A DNA stretch of 64,000 nucleotides from an uncultured Bacteroidales bacterium. Its GTDB lineage: Bacteria; Bacteroidota; Bacteroidia; Bacteroidales; Muribaculaceae. This document shows positions 33,233-41,522 of this stretch, in pieces. The notes beneath the pieces were generated by a model, which saw only the letters and a list, made by a program, of their open reading frames with translations, was not told the DNA's origin and did not search any database. The stretch lies in assembly GCA_902760865.1 (NCBI GenBank), contig CACWID010000006.1:62001-126000 (forward strand). Direction: 5' to 3'. The position numbers were made by a program, and so were the translations under genes. Position 1 is the first letter of the stretch. Every line of letters starts with the position of its first letter.

Positions 33233-34048
33233 ATGTCAAACAGATTCTTACTACTGGCCGCTGCCCTTATCATGACAGTGGCGACAAGCACGGCACAGCA
33301 CTCCTACTGCAACGAGAACGTGACCCTCGAGACGCTTTCGGCCTATATCGACACGGCAGGTCGTCACGATCCCCACGTGCTGGTCTACTATAGCAACCTG
33401 ATCAACAACCCCACCCACAGCTACCGCATCGAGCACTTCGACGTGGGCTTCAACGGCTGCACCGGGCGGGTGGACGAGCACGTCGTGATGGAGGACGGCA
33501 AACAGCGCGACAACGTGTTCATCTTCAATGACAAGGGCCTGTTGACGCAGTCCTCGATACAGGGCAGCAAGGGCAACAAGACGGTGCTGAACTACACCTA
33601 CGCCTACGACAACATGCGCGGCTACACCATCAAGCAGAGCAAACGCAAAGGCAAGGTCATCAACTTCGCCCCGATGTTTGACGATAACGGCCGTCGCGTG
33701 ACCATCAAGGGGGACAACGGCAGCCGCCAGGAATACTCCTTCAACGAGCAAGGACACCTCTCCAAACTCGTCATCACCCAGGAGGGGGCCGACAAGCGCA
33801 CGCTGGTCTATCAGGACGGCTATGTCATCCGCGAGGAGAGAGGCAACCGGGTGTTCCGCTACCACTACGACTTCGACACCGCCACGGGCAAGAAGTACCT
33901 CATCGCCATCAAGGAGCTCAAGGGCAATGACGTGATCCACGAGCGCACCTTCGACTACGAGGTCGATACCCATGGCCGTTACACCACCGTGAAGGTCGCC
34001 CTCGACGGCAAGCCCGAGATGACCATCACGAGAGCTTATAGTTTATAG
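33233..34048 (+). CDS. Secreted YD-repeat-like protein of unknown function
   Basis: 271 residues with a signal peptide (MSNRFLLLAAALIMTVATSTAQ). The mature protein consists of short beta hairpins with Y/F-N-D-x-G turns (FIFNDKGLLTQSSIQGSKG, MFDDNGRRVTIKG, EYSFNEQGHLSKLVITQ, YQDGYVIREERGNRVFRYHYD), like RHS/YD or toxin_WG-type periplasmic repeat proteins of Bacteroidales. No enzyme motif is seen. It precedes the PorE-like gene by 71 bases on the same strand; a hairpin in that gap may separate their expression. Function unknown. Confidence 0.75.
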   Translation: MSNRFLLLAAALIMTVATSTAQHSYCNENVTLETLSAYIDTAGRHDPHVLVYYSNLINNPTHSYRIEHFDVGFNGCTGRVDEHVVMEDGKQRDNVFIFNDKGLLTQSSIQGSKGNKTVLNYTYAYDNMRGYTIKQSKRKGKVINFAPMFDDNGRRVTIKGDNGSRQEYSFNEQGHLSKLVITQEGADKRTLVYQDGYVIREERGNRVFRYHYDFDTATGKKYLIAIKELKGNDVIHERTFDYEVDTHGRYTTVKVALDGKPEMTITRAYSL

Positions 34049-34069
34049 TTTAAGGGGGTAATACAATAA

Positions 34070-34110
34070 ATGCGGTTGCTTTATCGTTTTAAATGTTAAA
34101 GCAACTGCAT
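34070..34110 (+). promoter_or_regulatory. 14-bp leader hairpin before the PorE-like gene
   Basis: 34070-34083 pairs with 34097-34110 over 14 positions (one G-U), loop 13. It ends 9 bases ahead of the start at 34120, a distance that would affect ribosome access. No T-run follows, so attenuation or RNA processing is more likely than termination. Confidence 0.5.
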
Positions 34111-34119
34111 CGCATTTTC

Positions 34120-36111
34120 ATGAAACGGATTCTATATATTGTAGTGGGGCTGATGATGGCATCGATGGCGCTGTCGGTGACGTCGTGCAAGGGTCCCAAA
34201 CTCAAGGACGCCGACGAGGCCTACGACCGTGGCGAGTACTTCGACGCGGCCACCATCTACCGCAAGCTCTATAACCGCTATAACCGCAAGGAAGACGCCT
34301 GGCTGCGCGGTGAGCTCGCCTTCCAGCTGGGCATGTGCCACCTGAAGCTCAACCAGGGCAACAGGGCCGCCGCGGCGTTCCAGAACGCCATCCGCTATGA
34401 ATATGAAGACACCACCCTGATGCTCAGGCTGGGTCAGGCCCTGCAGCGCGAGGGCCAATATGCAGCAGCCATCAACAGCTATAAGCAGTATCTCGAAATC
34501 GCGCCCGACAGCTGGGAAGCCAAGGTGGGCATCCAGGGCTGCGAAATGGCACCCAGGCTGAAGGAGGAAGGCTCGCGATATATCGTCAAGTCGTTCTTCA
34601 GCTCGCGCCGTGCCGACTATGCCCCGATGTACCTGGACAAGAACATGGAGTACCTCTACTACACCTCGACCAACGAGAAATCGACGGGCGAGCTGCGCAG
34701 CGAGATCATGGGTACCAAGAAGGGTGACATCTATTTCATGAAGAAGGACGAGAACGGCAAGTGGTCGCGTCCCGAGGTGGTCGAGGGCGGACTGAACACC
34801 GAGCATGACGAGGGAGCGGCAGCTTTCTCGCCCGACGGCTCGATGATGTACTTGGCACGCGCCGTGCGGCAAGACTGGCCGACGAACGTGGAAATCTATA
34901 CCAGCACCCGCAGCGAGGCCAAGTGGAGTGCCCCGCAGAAGTTTGAAATCACTGCCGACACCCTGAGCAACTATTCCGACCCCTTCGTCAGCCCCGACGG
35001 ACAGTGGCTCTACTTCGCCAGCGACATTCCTGGCGGACAGGGCGGTACCGACATCTGGCGCATCAATATCAAGAACAAGCACGGCACCCTCGAGAACCTG
35101 GGTCCCCAGATCAATACCAAGGGCAACGAGCGCTTCCCCAACGCGCGCACCGACAGCATCCTGTACTTCTCCAGCGACGGCCATCCCGGCATGGGCGGCC
35201 TGGACCTGTTCATGGCCAAGCTGCAGCCCCACGACGAGAACGACAAGTCTCCCCTGGACCGCTGGGTCATCGAGAATATGGGAGTGCCGATGAACTCCGC
35301 TGCCGACGACTTTGGCCTCACCTTCGGCCAGGGCGAGAGCGGCCTGTTCTCGAGCAACCGTGGCGACGCGCGCGGCTATGACCACATCTTCAGCTTCATC
35401 AAGCCCGACCTGCAGATCTGGATTTCGGGCTATGTGGTGGACAAGGACGACGAACCCGTGCCCAATGCCGTGATCCGCATCGTCGGTGACGACGGCAGCA
35501 ACCAGAAGACAGCGGCCAAGCCCGACGGGTCGTTCCGCTTTGACCTGCAGCGCGGCGTGAAGTATGCCATGCAGGCCAGCGCTGAGGGCTATCTCAATGC
35601 CCGTCAGGAATTTGAGAGCGACAGCACCGAGGAGGACGCCGAGTATAATGTGGACTTCATCCTCGCGGCCACGTTCAAGGCCCAGATCATCGAGAACATC
35701 TTCTACGACTTCGACAAGGCGGTGCTGCGCGACGAGTCCAAGCTCGCCCTCGACAGCATGGTGATGCTCCTCAAGGACCACCCCAACATCGTCATCGAGA
35801 TGGCCTCGCACACCGACCGCGTGGGCAGCGAGAAGTATAACCAGGGCCTGTCGCAGCGGCGCGCACAGAGCGTCGTGGACTACCTGATCGAGCAAGGCAT
35901 CCCGCGCGAGCGCCTCAAGCCGACCGGCTATGGCGAGACGCGTCCCAAGACCGTCACCAAGCGCATCCACGCCCAGTACCCGCAGTTTGAGGAAGGCGTG
36001 ACCCTCAATGAGGAGTTCATCAAGACCCTAAGCGACGAGGACAAGGCGGCCGCCGACCAGATAAATCGCCGCACCGAGTTCCAAGTTCTCGACACCACCT
36101 ACGAATACTAG
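34120..36111 (+). CDS. PorE-like lipoprotein: TPR, PD40 propeller, carboxypeptidase-regulatory and OmpA domains
   Basis: 663 residues from the ATG at 34120, which gives a lipoprotein signal (MKRILYIVVGLMMASMALSVTSC). Domains in order: TPR-like helices (about 25-150; DAATIYRKLYNRYN, AAINSYKQYLEIAPDSWEAK); WD40/PD40 propeller (about 165-440; AAFSPDGSMMYLAR, PFVSPDGQWLYFASD, ILYFSSDGHPGMGGLD); carboxypeptidase regulatory domain (WISGYVVDKDDEPVPNAVIRIVG); OmpA peptidoglycan-binding domain (IFYDFDKAVLRDESK, MASHTDRVGSEKYNQGLSQRRAQSVV). This is the architecture of PorE of the Porphyromonas gingivalis type IX secretion system, which anchors the machinery to peptidoglycan. Assignment is by domain order; other OmpA/PD40 proteins share it. 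Confidence 0.85.
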   Translation: MKRILYIVVGLMMASMALSVTSCKGPKLKDADEAYDRGEYFDAATIYRKLYNRYNRKEDAWLRGELAFQLGMCHLKLNQGNRAAAAFQNAIRYEYEDTTLMLRLGQALQREGQYAAAINSYKQYLEIAPDSWEAKVGIQGCEMAPRLKEEGSRYIVKSFFSSRRADYAPMYLDKNMEYLYYTSTNEKSTGELRSEIMGTKKGDIYFMKKDENGKWSRPEVVEGGLNTEHDEGAAAFSPDGSMMYLARAVRQDWPTNVEIYTSTRSEAKWSAPQKFEITADTLSNYSDPFVSPDGQWLYFASDIPGGQGGTDIWRINIKNKHGTLENLGPQINTKGNERFPNARTDSILYFSSDGHPGMGGLDLFMAKLQPHDENDKSPLDRWVIENMGVPMNSAADDFGLTFGQGESGLFSSNRGDARGYDHIFSFIKPDLQIWISGYVVDKDDEPVPNAVIRIVGDDGSNQKTAAKPDGSFRFDLQRGVKYAMQASAEGYLNARQEFESDSTEEDAEYNVDFILAATFKAQIIENIFYDFDKAVLRDESKLALDSMVMLLKDHPNIVIEMASHTDRVGSEKYNQGLSQRRAQSVVDYLIEQGIPRERLKPTGYGETRPKTVTKRIHAQYPQFEEGVTLNEEFIKTLSDEDKAAADQINRRTEFQVLDTTYEY

Positions 36112-36114
36112 CGC

Positions 36115-36152
36115 ACAAGAAAAACCGCCCCTCAGGAGGCGGTTTTTCTTGT
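36115..36152. terminator. Bidirectional terminator between porE-like and ugd-like genes
   Basis: Perfect 15-bp stem (36115-36129 with 36138-36152), loop CCTCAGGA, with A5 on one side and T5 on the other within the stem ends. It serves the convergent genes on both strands. Confidence 0.85.
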
Positions 36153-36158
36153 GGCAGT

Positions 36159-36215
36159 CTAGACCATCTAGAATATCTAGATTATCTAGAATTCTAGAAA
36201 ATCTAGAGCATCTAG
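36159..36215. repeat. TCTAGA-rich array
   Basis: Seven CTAG tetramers in 57 bases, most as TCTAGA spaced about 9 bases apart. CTAG is usually rare in bacterial DNA. Confidence 0.75.
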
Positions 36216-36221
36216 TGTGCC

Positions 36222-37538
36222 CTATCGCCCGATGCAATAGTAAGCGAAGCCCTGCTCTATCAGTTCGTCGCCGTCATACACGTTGCGGCCGTCGATGACC
36301 ACCGGCGTGCGCATCAGGCTCTTGACAGCGGCCCAGGCCGGGATGCGGAACTGCCGCCACTCGGTGAGCAGCATCAGGGCATCGGCCCCCTTGACGGCAT
36401 CATACATGTCCAGACCGCAATACACTGTGCTCCAGCGCCGCTTGGTGGCATTCATGGCCACGGGGTCATAGACGCGCACGTGGCAGCCAGCGTCCATCAG
36501 CATGTTGATCGTGTCGATCGACGGGGCGGCGGTCATGTCGTCGGTCTCGGGCTTGAAGCTCAGGCCCCACAGGGCAACCGTCTTGCCGGCTACCTCGCCC
36601 TTGAAGTGGTTGTAGAGTTTCTTGAACAGGATGCGCTTCTGGCGGTTGTTGACATTCTCCACGGCCTTGAGGATTTCCATGTCGTGGTTGTGCTCAGCAC
36701 CAATCTTGATCAGGTCGTTGATGTCCTGGGGGAAGAGCGTGCCGCCATAGCCGCAGCCCGGGAAGATGTACTTGGGACCGATGCGGCTGTCGGAGCCCAC
36801 ACCGTGGCGAACCACGTTGACGTCGGCACCCACAATCTCGCACAGGTTGGCAATCTCGTTCATGAAGCTCACGCGGGTGGCGAGCATCGATGTTGCGGCA
36901 TACTTGATCATCTCGGCCGTGCGGGTGTCGGTATAGATGACCGTGCGGTTGTTGTGCATCAGGATGGTGCGATAGAGCCGCTCCATCGACTGCCGCGCTG
37001 TGGTCGTCTCGGTGCCGATGACGATACGGTCGGGCTTCATGAAGTCCTTGATGCCGTTGCCCTCGGTCAGGAAGTCGGGATTGCTGGCCACGTCAAACTT
37101 GATGTTGCTAGCCCCGCGCGCCTCCAGCGCCTCGCCGATGATCTTGGTCACATGCTGGGCCGTGCCCACGGGAACGGTCGATTTGATGACAAACACGCTG
37201 TAGCGCGTGATGAGCTCGCCGAAGTCCTTGGCGATGTCCAATATCGGCGTCAGGTCGGTCGAGCCGTCCTCACTAGCGGTGGTGTCGATGGCACAGAACA
37301 CGAAGTCCTGGTCGATGAAACCCTGCTTGTAATCGCTCGAGAAAACCAGCCGCTTGTCAGTCACGTTGCGGTTGATCATGTTGTCCAGACCCGGCTCGTA
37401 GATGGGTATCGCACCATAGACGAGGCGGTTGATCTTCTGGCTGTCCCTGTCAACACAGGTCACATTAACACCCAGGTCGGCAAAGCACGTGCCGCTTACC
37501 AGACCGACATATCCTGTACCAACTATAGAAACGTTCAT
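36222..37538 (-). CDS. UDP-glucose 6-dehydrogenase homologue with altered active site
   Basis: 438 residues with the full three-domain fold: NAD-binding GTGYVGLVSGTCFADLG (residues 7-23), KSTVPVGT (119-126), the central helix AEMIKYAATSMLATR, and C-terminal ALWGLSFKPETDDMTAAPS. The catalytic motif that normally reads GGSCFPKD is GGTLFPQD here (residues 265-272), so the nucleophilic Cys is Leu268 and the Lys is Gln271. The active-site Asn of KYAAN is Thr216, the Glu of NPEFL is Asp155, and the GTP of the NAD-binding loop is DTT (85-87). The frame is intact. Either a pseudoenzyme or a divergent activity; ordinary UDP-glucuronate production is unlikely. Monocistronic. Confidence 0.85.
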   Translation of the reverse strand: MNVSIVGTGYVGLVSGTCFADLGVNVTCVDRDSQKINRLVYGAIPIYEPGLDNMINRNVTDKRLVFSSDYKQGFIDQDFVFCAIDTTASEDGSTDLTPILDIAKDFGELITRYSVFVIKSTVPVGTAQHVTKIIGEALEARGASNIKFDVASNPDFLTEGNGIKDFMKPDRIVIGTETTTARQSMERLYRTILMHNNRTVIYTDTRTAEMIKYAATSMLATRVSFMNEIANLCEIVGADVNVVRHGVGSDSRIGPKYIFPGCGYGGTLFPQDINDLIKIGAEHNHDMEILKAVENVNNRQKRILFKKLYNHFKGEVAGKTVALWGLSFKPETDDMTAAPSIDTINMLMDAGCHVRVYDPVAMNATKRRWSTVYCGLDMYDAVKGADALMLLTEWRQFRIPAWAAVKSLMRTPVVIDGRNVYDGDELIEQGFAYYCIGR

Positions 37539-37587
37539 AATCAGTGATAATTATTCCCTATAAAGGTTTACACAAGTATTCAATTTG

Positions 37588-37595
37588 CAAATATA
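37588..37595 (-). promoter_or_regulatory. Predicted -7 box (TATATTTG) of the ugd-like gene
   Basis: TAnnTTTG match 50 bases ahead of the ATG at 37538. Confidence 0.5.
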
Positions 37596-37639
37596 CAAAG
37601 ATTTTACCAAAAATTCTTGCGGTTTTCATTAAAAAATGC

Positions 37640-37647
37640 TAAGTTTG
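37640..37647 (+). promoter_or_regulatory. Predicted -7 box (TAAGTTTG) of the aquaporin gene
   Basis: TAnnTTTG match 76 bases before the ATG at 37723. A second, one-base-short candidate (TACTTTG) lies near 37663. Confidence 0.4.
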
Positions 37648-37722
37648 CCAATTCTAAAATAATACTTTGTTGTTTGTCCCAAGAAATCAGCATGTTTAAC
37701 TAAATAAAATTTAATTCACATT

Positions 37723-38415
37723 ATGAAAAAGTATTTAGCTGAAATGGTCGGCACGATGGTCCTGGTTCTGATGGGCTGTGGCGTTGCCGTGAGTCTGGGT
37801 TGCAATCCCATTACCAACATTCCCGCTGTCGTCGGCACAGCATTGGCCTTCGGTCTGGCAGTCGTTGCCATGGCCTACACCATCGGCGGCATCAGCGGTT
37901 GCCACATCAACCCCGCCATCACGCTGGGCTGCTTCCTGAGCGGCCGCATGAGCGCTAAGGATTGCGGCATGTACATGCTCTTCCAGGTAATCGGCGCCTT
38001 TATCGGTTCGGCACTGCTCTACCTGCTCACTACCAATGTGATGGGCATGGAGGGTACTGGAGCCAATGACCTGCAGGAGGGTGTCTCGGTGATGGGCGGC
38101 CTGCTGGCTGAGATCATCTTCACCTGTGTCTTCGTTCTTGTTGTGCTCGGCGCTACCGCCAAGACCAACGGCGCTACCAACAACTTCGCCGGCCTGGCCA
38201 TCGGTCTGTCGCTGGTACTCGTGCACCTGGTTTGCATCCGCTACACCGGCACCTCGGTGAACCCCGCACGCTCGATTGCTCCCGCCATCTTCCAGGGCGG
38301 CACCGCGCTCGCCAACCTGTGGATCTTCATCGTCGGCCCGCTGGTAGGCGGCGCTCTGGCAGCTTGCATCTGGAAAATCATCGACTGCAACTGCGACAAG
38401 AAGGCCGAGGAGTAA
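37723..38415 (+). CDS. Aquaporin (MIP family)
   Basis: 230 residues with six transmembrane helices and both half-helix NPA motifs: SGCHINPAITLGCFLSG (near 64-80) and YTGTSVNPARSIAPAIFQGG (near 174-193). The Arg after the second NPA is present. The size and the second-loop sequence resemble AqpZ-type water channels more than glycerol facilitators, which carry NPAR-D. Predicted inner-membrane water channel. A DUF4332 gene follows after 53 bases on the same strand and may be co-transcribed. Confidence 0.93.
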   Translation: MKKYLAEMVGTMVLVLMGCGVAVSLGCNPITNIPAVVGTALAFGLAVVAMAYTIGGISGCHINPAITLGCFLSGRMSAKDCGMYMLFQVIGAFIGSALLYLLTTNVMGMEGTGANDLQEGVSVMGGLLAEIIFTCVFVLVVLGATAKTNGATNNFAGLAIGLSLVLVHLVCIRYTGTSVNPARSIAPAIFQGGTALANLWIFIVGPLVGGALAACIWKIIDCNCDKKAEE

Positions 38416-38468
38416 ACCTTAGCATTTAGCGATAATCATCGTACTACAAACCAAAAACTTATAACATT

Positions 38469-38876
38469 ATGAATTACAAGATTATTGACATTGAGGGAAT
38501 TGGGGAGGTTTATGCACCCAAACTTATCGCCGCCGGCATCGAGACTGTCGAGCAGTTGCTGGACGCTTGTGAGGCTCCCACGGGACGCAAAATGATTGCC
38601 GAGAATACAGGTATCCCCGAGAAACTGATCCTGAGGTGGACCAACCATGCCGACCTGTTCCGCATCAACGGCATCGGCCCGCAGTTCGCCGAGCTGCTCG
38701 AGGCTGCCGGTGTGGACACCGTCAAGGAGCTGCGCCACCGCGTAGCCGCCAACCTTGCTGCCAAGCTCGTTGAGGTCAACGAGGAGAGGCGCCTGTGCGG
38801 CCGCGTTCCCGCCGAGGTCGAGATCCAGAAGATGATCGACCAGGCCAAGGAACTGCCCCCCCGAATGACGTACTAG
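38469..38876 (+). CDS. DUF4332 protein with helix-hairpin-helix repeats
   Basis: 135 residues. Two helix-hairpin-helix segments are visible: DIEGIGEVYAPKLIAAGIETVEQLLDAC (about 7-34) and RINGIGPQFAELLEAAGVDTVKELRHR (about 65-91), each with the GIG turn used by HhH proteins to contact the DNA backbone. The remainder is a short helical C-terminus with a basic patch (EERRLCGRVPAEVEIQ). It matches the DUF4332 family, of unknown role. It is followed directly by the CTAG array. Confidence 0.85.
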   Translation: MNYKIIDIEGIGEVYAPKLIAAGIETVEQLLDACEAPTGRKMIAENTGIPEKLILRWTNHADLFRINGIGPQFAELLEAAGVDTVKELRHRVAANLAAKLVEVNEERRLCGRVPAEVEIQKMIDQAKELPPRMTY

Positions 38877-39112
38877 TCTTTTCTAGTCGCTAGTCATTAG
38901 TCGCTAGTCACTAGTCGCTAGTCGCTGGTCGACGGTAAATAAAGTCGCTAGTCGTTAGTTTTTAGTCGGATTCTGTAGACTAAAGACTAGCGACTAGCGA
39001 CTCTTTGACTAGTGACTCTTTGACTAATGACTAGTACTAGTCGTTGGTTTTAGTCGGATTCTGTAGACTAAAGACTAGTGACTAGCGACTCTTTGACTAT
39101 CGACTAGCGGAT
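38872..39112. repeat. CTAGTCG-type repeat array with 49-bp direct repeats
   Basis: About 240 bases made almost wholly of TAGTCGC/GCGACTA-type units in both orientations. It includes a 49-base direct repeat (38963-39011 and 39051-39099; one mismatch). The left part (CTAGTCGCTAGTC) is complementary to the right part (GACTAGCGACTAGCG), so the whole can fold as a large cruciform. It separates the convergent DUF4332 and asparaginase genes. Confidence 0.8.
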
Positions 39113-40152
39113 TACGGCATCGTCAGCTCGCCGCAGAGGTCGCTGACCATGTATTTCTTGACCATCTTGGGGCTGTACTGCATGCCGAAGAGGAACATCA
39201 TCTTGGTGATGGCGGCCTCGCTGGTCATGTCGGAGCCGCTGATGACGCCGGCATCGAGCAGAGTCTTGCCGGTCTCGTAGAGGGAGCAGTTCACGCCGCC
39301 GTTTACACACTGGGTCACATTGACGATGACCACGCCGCGCTCTACGGCCTCGCGGATGCACCGGATAAACCAGGGGTAGCTCGGGGTGTTGCCCGCACCA
39401 TAGGTTTTCAGCACAATGCCCTTGATGTCAGGGGTGTGCAGCAGGTAGTCGAGCGTCTTCTCGGTCATGCCGGGATTGAGTTCGAGGAACATGACGTTGG
39501 GGTCCATGTCGGTGCACACCCTCAACGGGCGGGGAGGCATCTCCCTCAAGCTATTGGTGTTGTACTCGATGTCCAGACCGATTTCGGCCAACTCGGGGTA
39601 GTTAAAGCTCTTGAAGGCGTTGAAGTTGTCGGCGCTCATCTTGGTGGCACGGTTGCCGCGCCACAGGTAGTTCTCAAACAGGATGGCGACCTCCTGCACG
39701 CGCGGGCGGCCCTTCTCGTCGATGGCTGCTGCGACCTGCAGGGCAGTGATGAGGTTCTCCTCGCCGTCGGTGCGCACCTCGCCGATGGGCAGCTGCGACC
39801 CGGTGATGATGACGGGCTTGCACAGGTTCTCGAGCATGAAGCTCAAGGCCGAGGCCGTGAAGGCCATCGTGTCGGTGCCGTGCAGCACGACAAAACCGTC
39901 ATAGTGGTCGTAGTTCTCCTCGATGGCCAGGGCGATGTCGCGCCAGTGCGACGGGTCCATGTTGCTGCTGTCAATAGGCGGATTGAACTGGAGGTTCTCG
40001 ATGTCATAGTCCAACTTCTTGACCTTGGGCACATTGTCCATCAGATGTGAGAAGTCAAACGGCTGCAGGGCATGGGTCTCAGGGTTCTCGATCATGCCGA
40101 TGGTGCCTCCGGTATAGATAATCAATATCTTGGGTTTCTTATAGGTTATCAT
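39112..40152 (-). CDS. ansA: Type I asparaginase
   Basis: Hydrolyses asparagine to aspartate and ammonia. 346 residues with no signal peptide, so the cytosolic type I enzyme. The first catalytic Thr is Thr14 in IIYTGGTIGM and the second is Thr93-Asp94 in LHGTDTMAF; YDGFVV precedes it. Other family parts are ITGSQLPIGEVRTDGEENLITAL and the SGSDMTSEAAITKMMFL C-terminal block. Last gene of the minus-strand unit; it starts 13 bases after the esterase stop. Downstream lies the CTAG array rather than a classical terminator. Confidence 0.94.
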   Translation of the reverse strand: MITYKKPKILIIYTGGTIGMIENPETHALQPFDFSHLMDNVPKVKKLDYDIENLQFNPPIDSSNMDPSHWRDIALAIEENYDHYDGFVVLHGTDTMAFTASALSFMLENLCKPVIITGSQLPIGEVRTDGEENLITALQVAAAIDEKGRPRVQEVAILFENYLWRGNRATKMSADNFNAFKSFNYPELAEIGLDIEYNTNSLREMPPRPLRVCTDMDPNVMFLELNPGMTEKTLDYLLHTPDIKGIVLKTYGAGNTPSYPWFIRCIREAVERGVVIVNVTQCVNGGVNCSLYETGKTLLDAGVISGSDMTSEAAITKMMFLFGMQYSPKMVKKYMVSDLCGELTMP

Positions 40153-40165
40153 AGCAATATCGGGT

Positions 40166-41059
40166 TTATTGGTTCATCAGTTTGCTGCCACGGTCAAAGG
40201 CCTTGTAGAAGAACATCATGTGGTAGTCCAGGGAGTTTACCCAGTAGTCCCAGCTGTGGCGGCCGGGGCGCACGGTGAAGTCGTGGTCAATGCCCATTTC
40301 GACCATCTGCTCGTGCATGGCGATGTTGTTCTTGATGAAGATATCGTTCAAGCCGTCGTCGATGATGATGTTCTGGGCGGGCTTGAGGGAACTGTTCTTC
40401 ACCTGGTCAAGCTGGTTGCACACGGCATGGTCGCGCCAGCGCTGCGGGTTGTCGGCATAGTTGCCCAGGCGGTCCTTGATGTGCCAGCTGTCAGGGAACT
40501 GCGTAATGTCCATGTTGCCGCTCATGCTGCCGCAGGACCAGAACACGTCGGGGTGGCGGAAGGCCAGGAACAGCGCACCGTGGCCGCCCATGCTCAGGCC
40601 TGTGATGGCGCGCATGTAGCGGTTGGCATGGGTGCGGTAGTGGCTATCGATATACTCAACGAGCTCCTTGCTGACGTAGGTCTCGAACTGCATCTTCGGA
40701 TCAACGGGCGAGTCAAAGTACCAGCTGTCTTGCCCGTCAGGACACACGATGATCATACCATACACGTTGGCAAGGCTGTCCAGGTTGGCCTTTCGCGACC
40801 AGTCGTTGTAGCAACCCGTCGCGCCATGCAACAGATAGAGCACCGGGTATCGCTCGTCCTGCAACTGCGTACCATAATACTGTTGTGGCACGATTACCAC
40901 ATTCTTGATTTCGCGGTTCATCGCCTGGCTCATCACGGCAATGGTATCGCCCTGCGCATGCTGTTCAGCAACCTGAGTCGAAGTGTGGGCACATGCTCCT
41001 GCAGCCATGAACAGCATGACCGTGAGCAACATAACTGATTTCCAAAGCGCCTTAATCAT
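40166..41059 (-). CDS. Secreted alpha/beta-hydrolase esterase (esterase D / CE1-like)
   Basis: 297 residues with a signal peptide (MIKALWKSVMLLTVMLFMAAGACA). The alpha/beta-hydrolase elements are in order: oxyanion strand YPVLYLLHGATGCYNDW, nucleophile elbow TGLSMGGHGAL (Ser), acid in IIIDDGLNDIF and catalytic His in RPGRHSWDYWVNS. This is the pattern of the esterase D/feruloyl esterase superfamily. Possible substrates are acyl groups on plant or host glycans. The gene starts 4 bases after tadA and precedes asparaginase by 13 bases, so it is co-transcribed with housekeeping genes. Confidence 0.9.
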   Translation of the reverse strand: MIKALWKSVMLLTVMLFMAAGACAHTSTQVAEQHAQGDTIAVMSQAMNREIKNVVIVPQQYYGTQLQDERYPVLYLLHGATGCYNDWSRKANLDSLANVYGMIIVCPDGQDSWYFDSPVDPKMQFETYVSKELVEYIDSHYRTHANRYMRAITGLSMGGHGALFLAFRHPDVFWSCGSMSGNMDITQFPDSWHIKDRLGNYADNPQRWRDHAVCNQLDQVKNSSLKPAQNIIIDDGLNDIFIKNNIAMHEQMVEMGIDHDFTVRPGRHSWDYWVNSLDYHMMFFYKAFDRGSKLMNQ

Positions 41060-41063
41060 ATTA

Positions 41064-41522
41064 TTATTTTTTAAGCGGTCGTTTTTTCTTGAAGAAGTCG
41101 GTCATCAGTTTGGCGCACTCGTCACGGAGCACACCGGCAGTGACCACTGTCTTGGGGTGGAAGGGGGCGGCACACATCGTGTGGTAGCCGCGTTTGTCGT
41201 CGCTCGCGCCATAGACGATGCGTGATATCTGGCTCCATGCCAGCGCTCCGGCACACATCAGGCAGGGCTCCACGGTGACATACAGCGTGCAGTCGGTCAA
41301 GTACTTGCCACCCAGGGTCGAAGCGGCGGCGGTGATGGCCTGCATCTCGGCATGGGCAGTGACGTCGGTCAGCGCCTCGGTCAGGTTGTGGCCACGCCCG
41401 ATGACGCGTCCCTTGCTGACGATGACGGCGCCGATGGGCACCTCGTCGCGCTCGAGCGCCTTGTGGGCCTCATCGAGGGCCAGACGCATGTACTTTATGT
41501 CGATGTCCTCGTTTGTAAGCAT
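41064..41522 (-). CDS. tadA: tRNA-specific adenosine deaminase
   Basis: Converts A34 to inosine in tRNA-Arg(ACG). 152 residues with the zinc/catalytic signature HAEMQAI and TLYVTVEPCLMCAGAL, and the family start KYMRLALDEAHKALERDEVPIGAVIV. The C-terminus is basic (FFKKKRPLKK), fitting tRNA contact. Its ATG shares a base with the TGA of the preceding LRR gene (TGATG), implying translational coupling. Confidence 0.94.
   Translation of the reverse strand: MLTNEDIDIKYMRLALDEAHKALERDEVPIGAVIVSKGRVIGRGHNLTEALTDVTAHAEMQAITAAASTLGGKYLTDCTLYVTVEPCLMCAGALAWSQISRIVYGASDDKRGYHTMCAAPFHPKTVVTAGVLRDECAKLMTDFFKKKRPLKK

Noticed and set aside
36720-36760. Frameshift as the explanation for the odd ugd motif
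   Set aside because: The reading frame is continuous on both sides, GYGG and FP are retained around the changed residues, and the other altered active-site residues lie far away.
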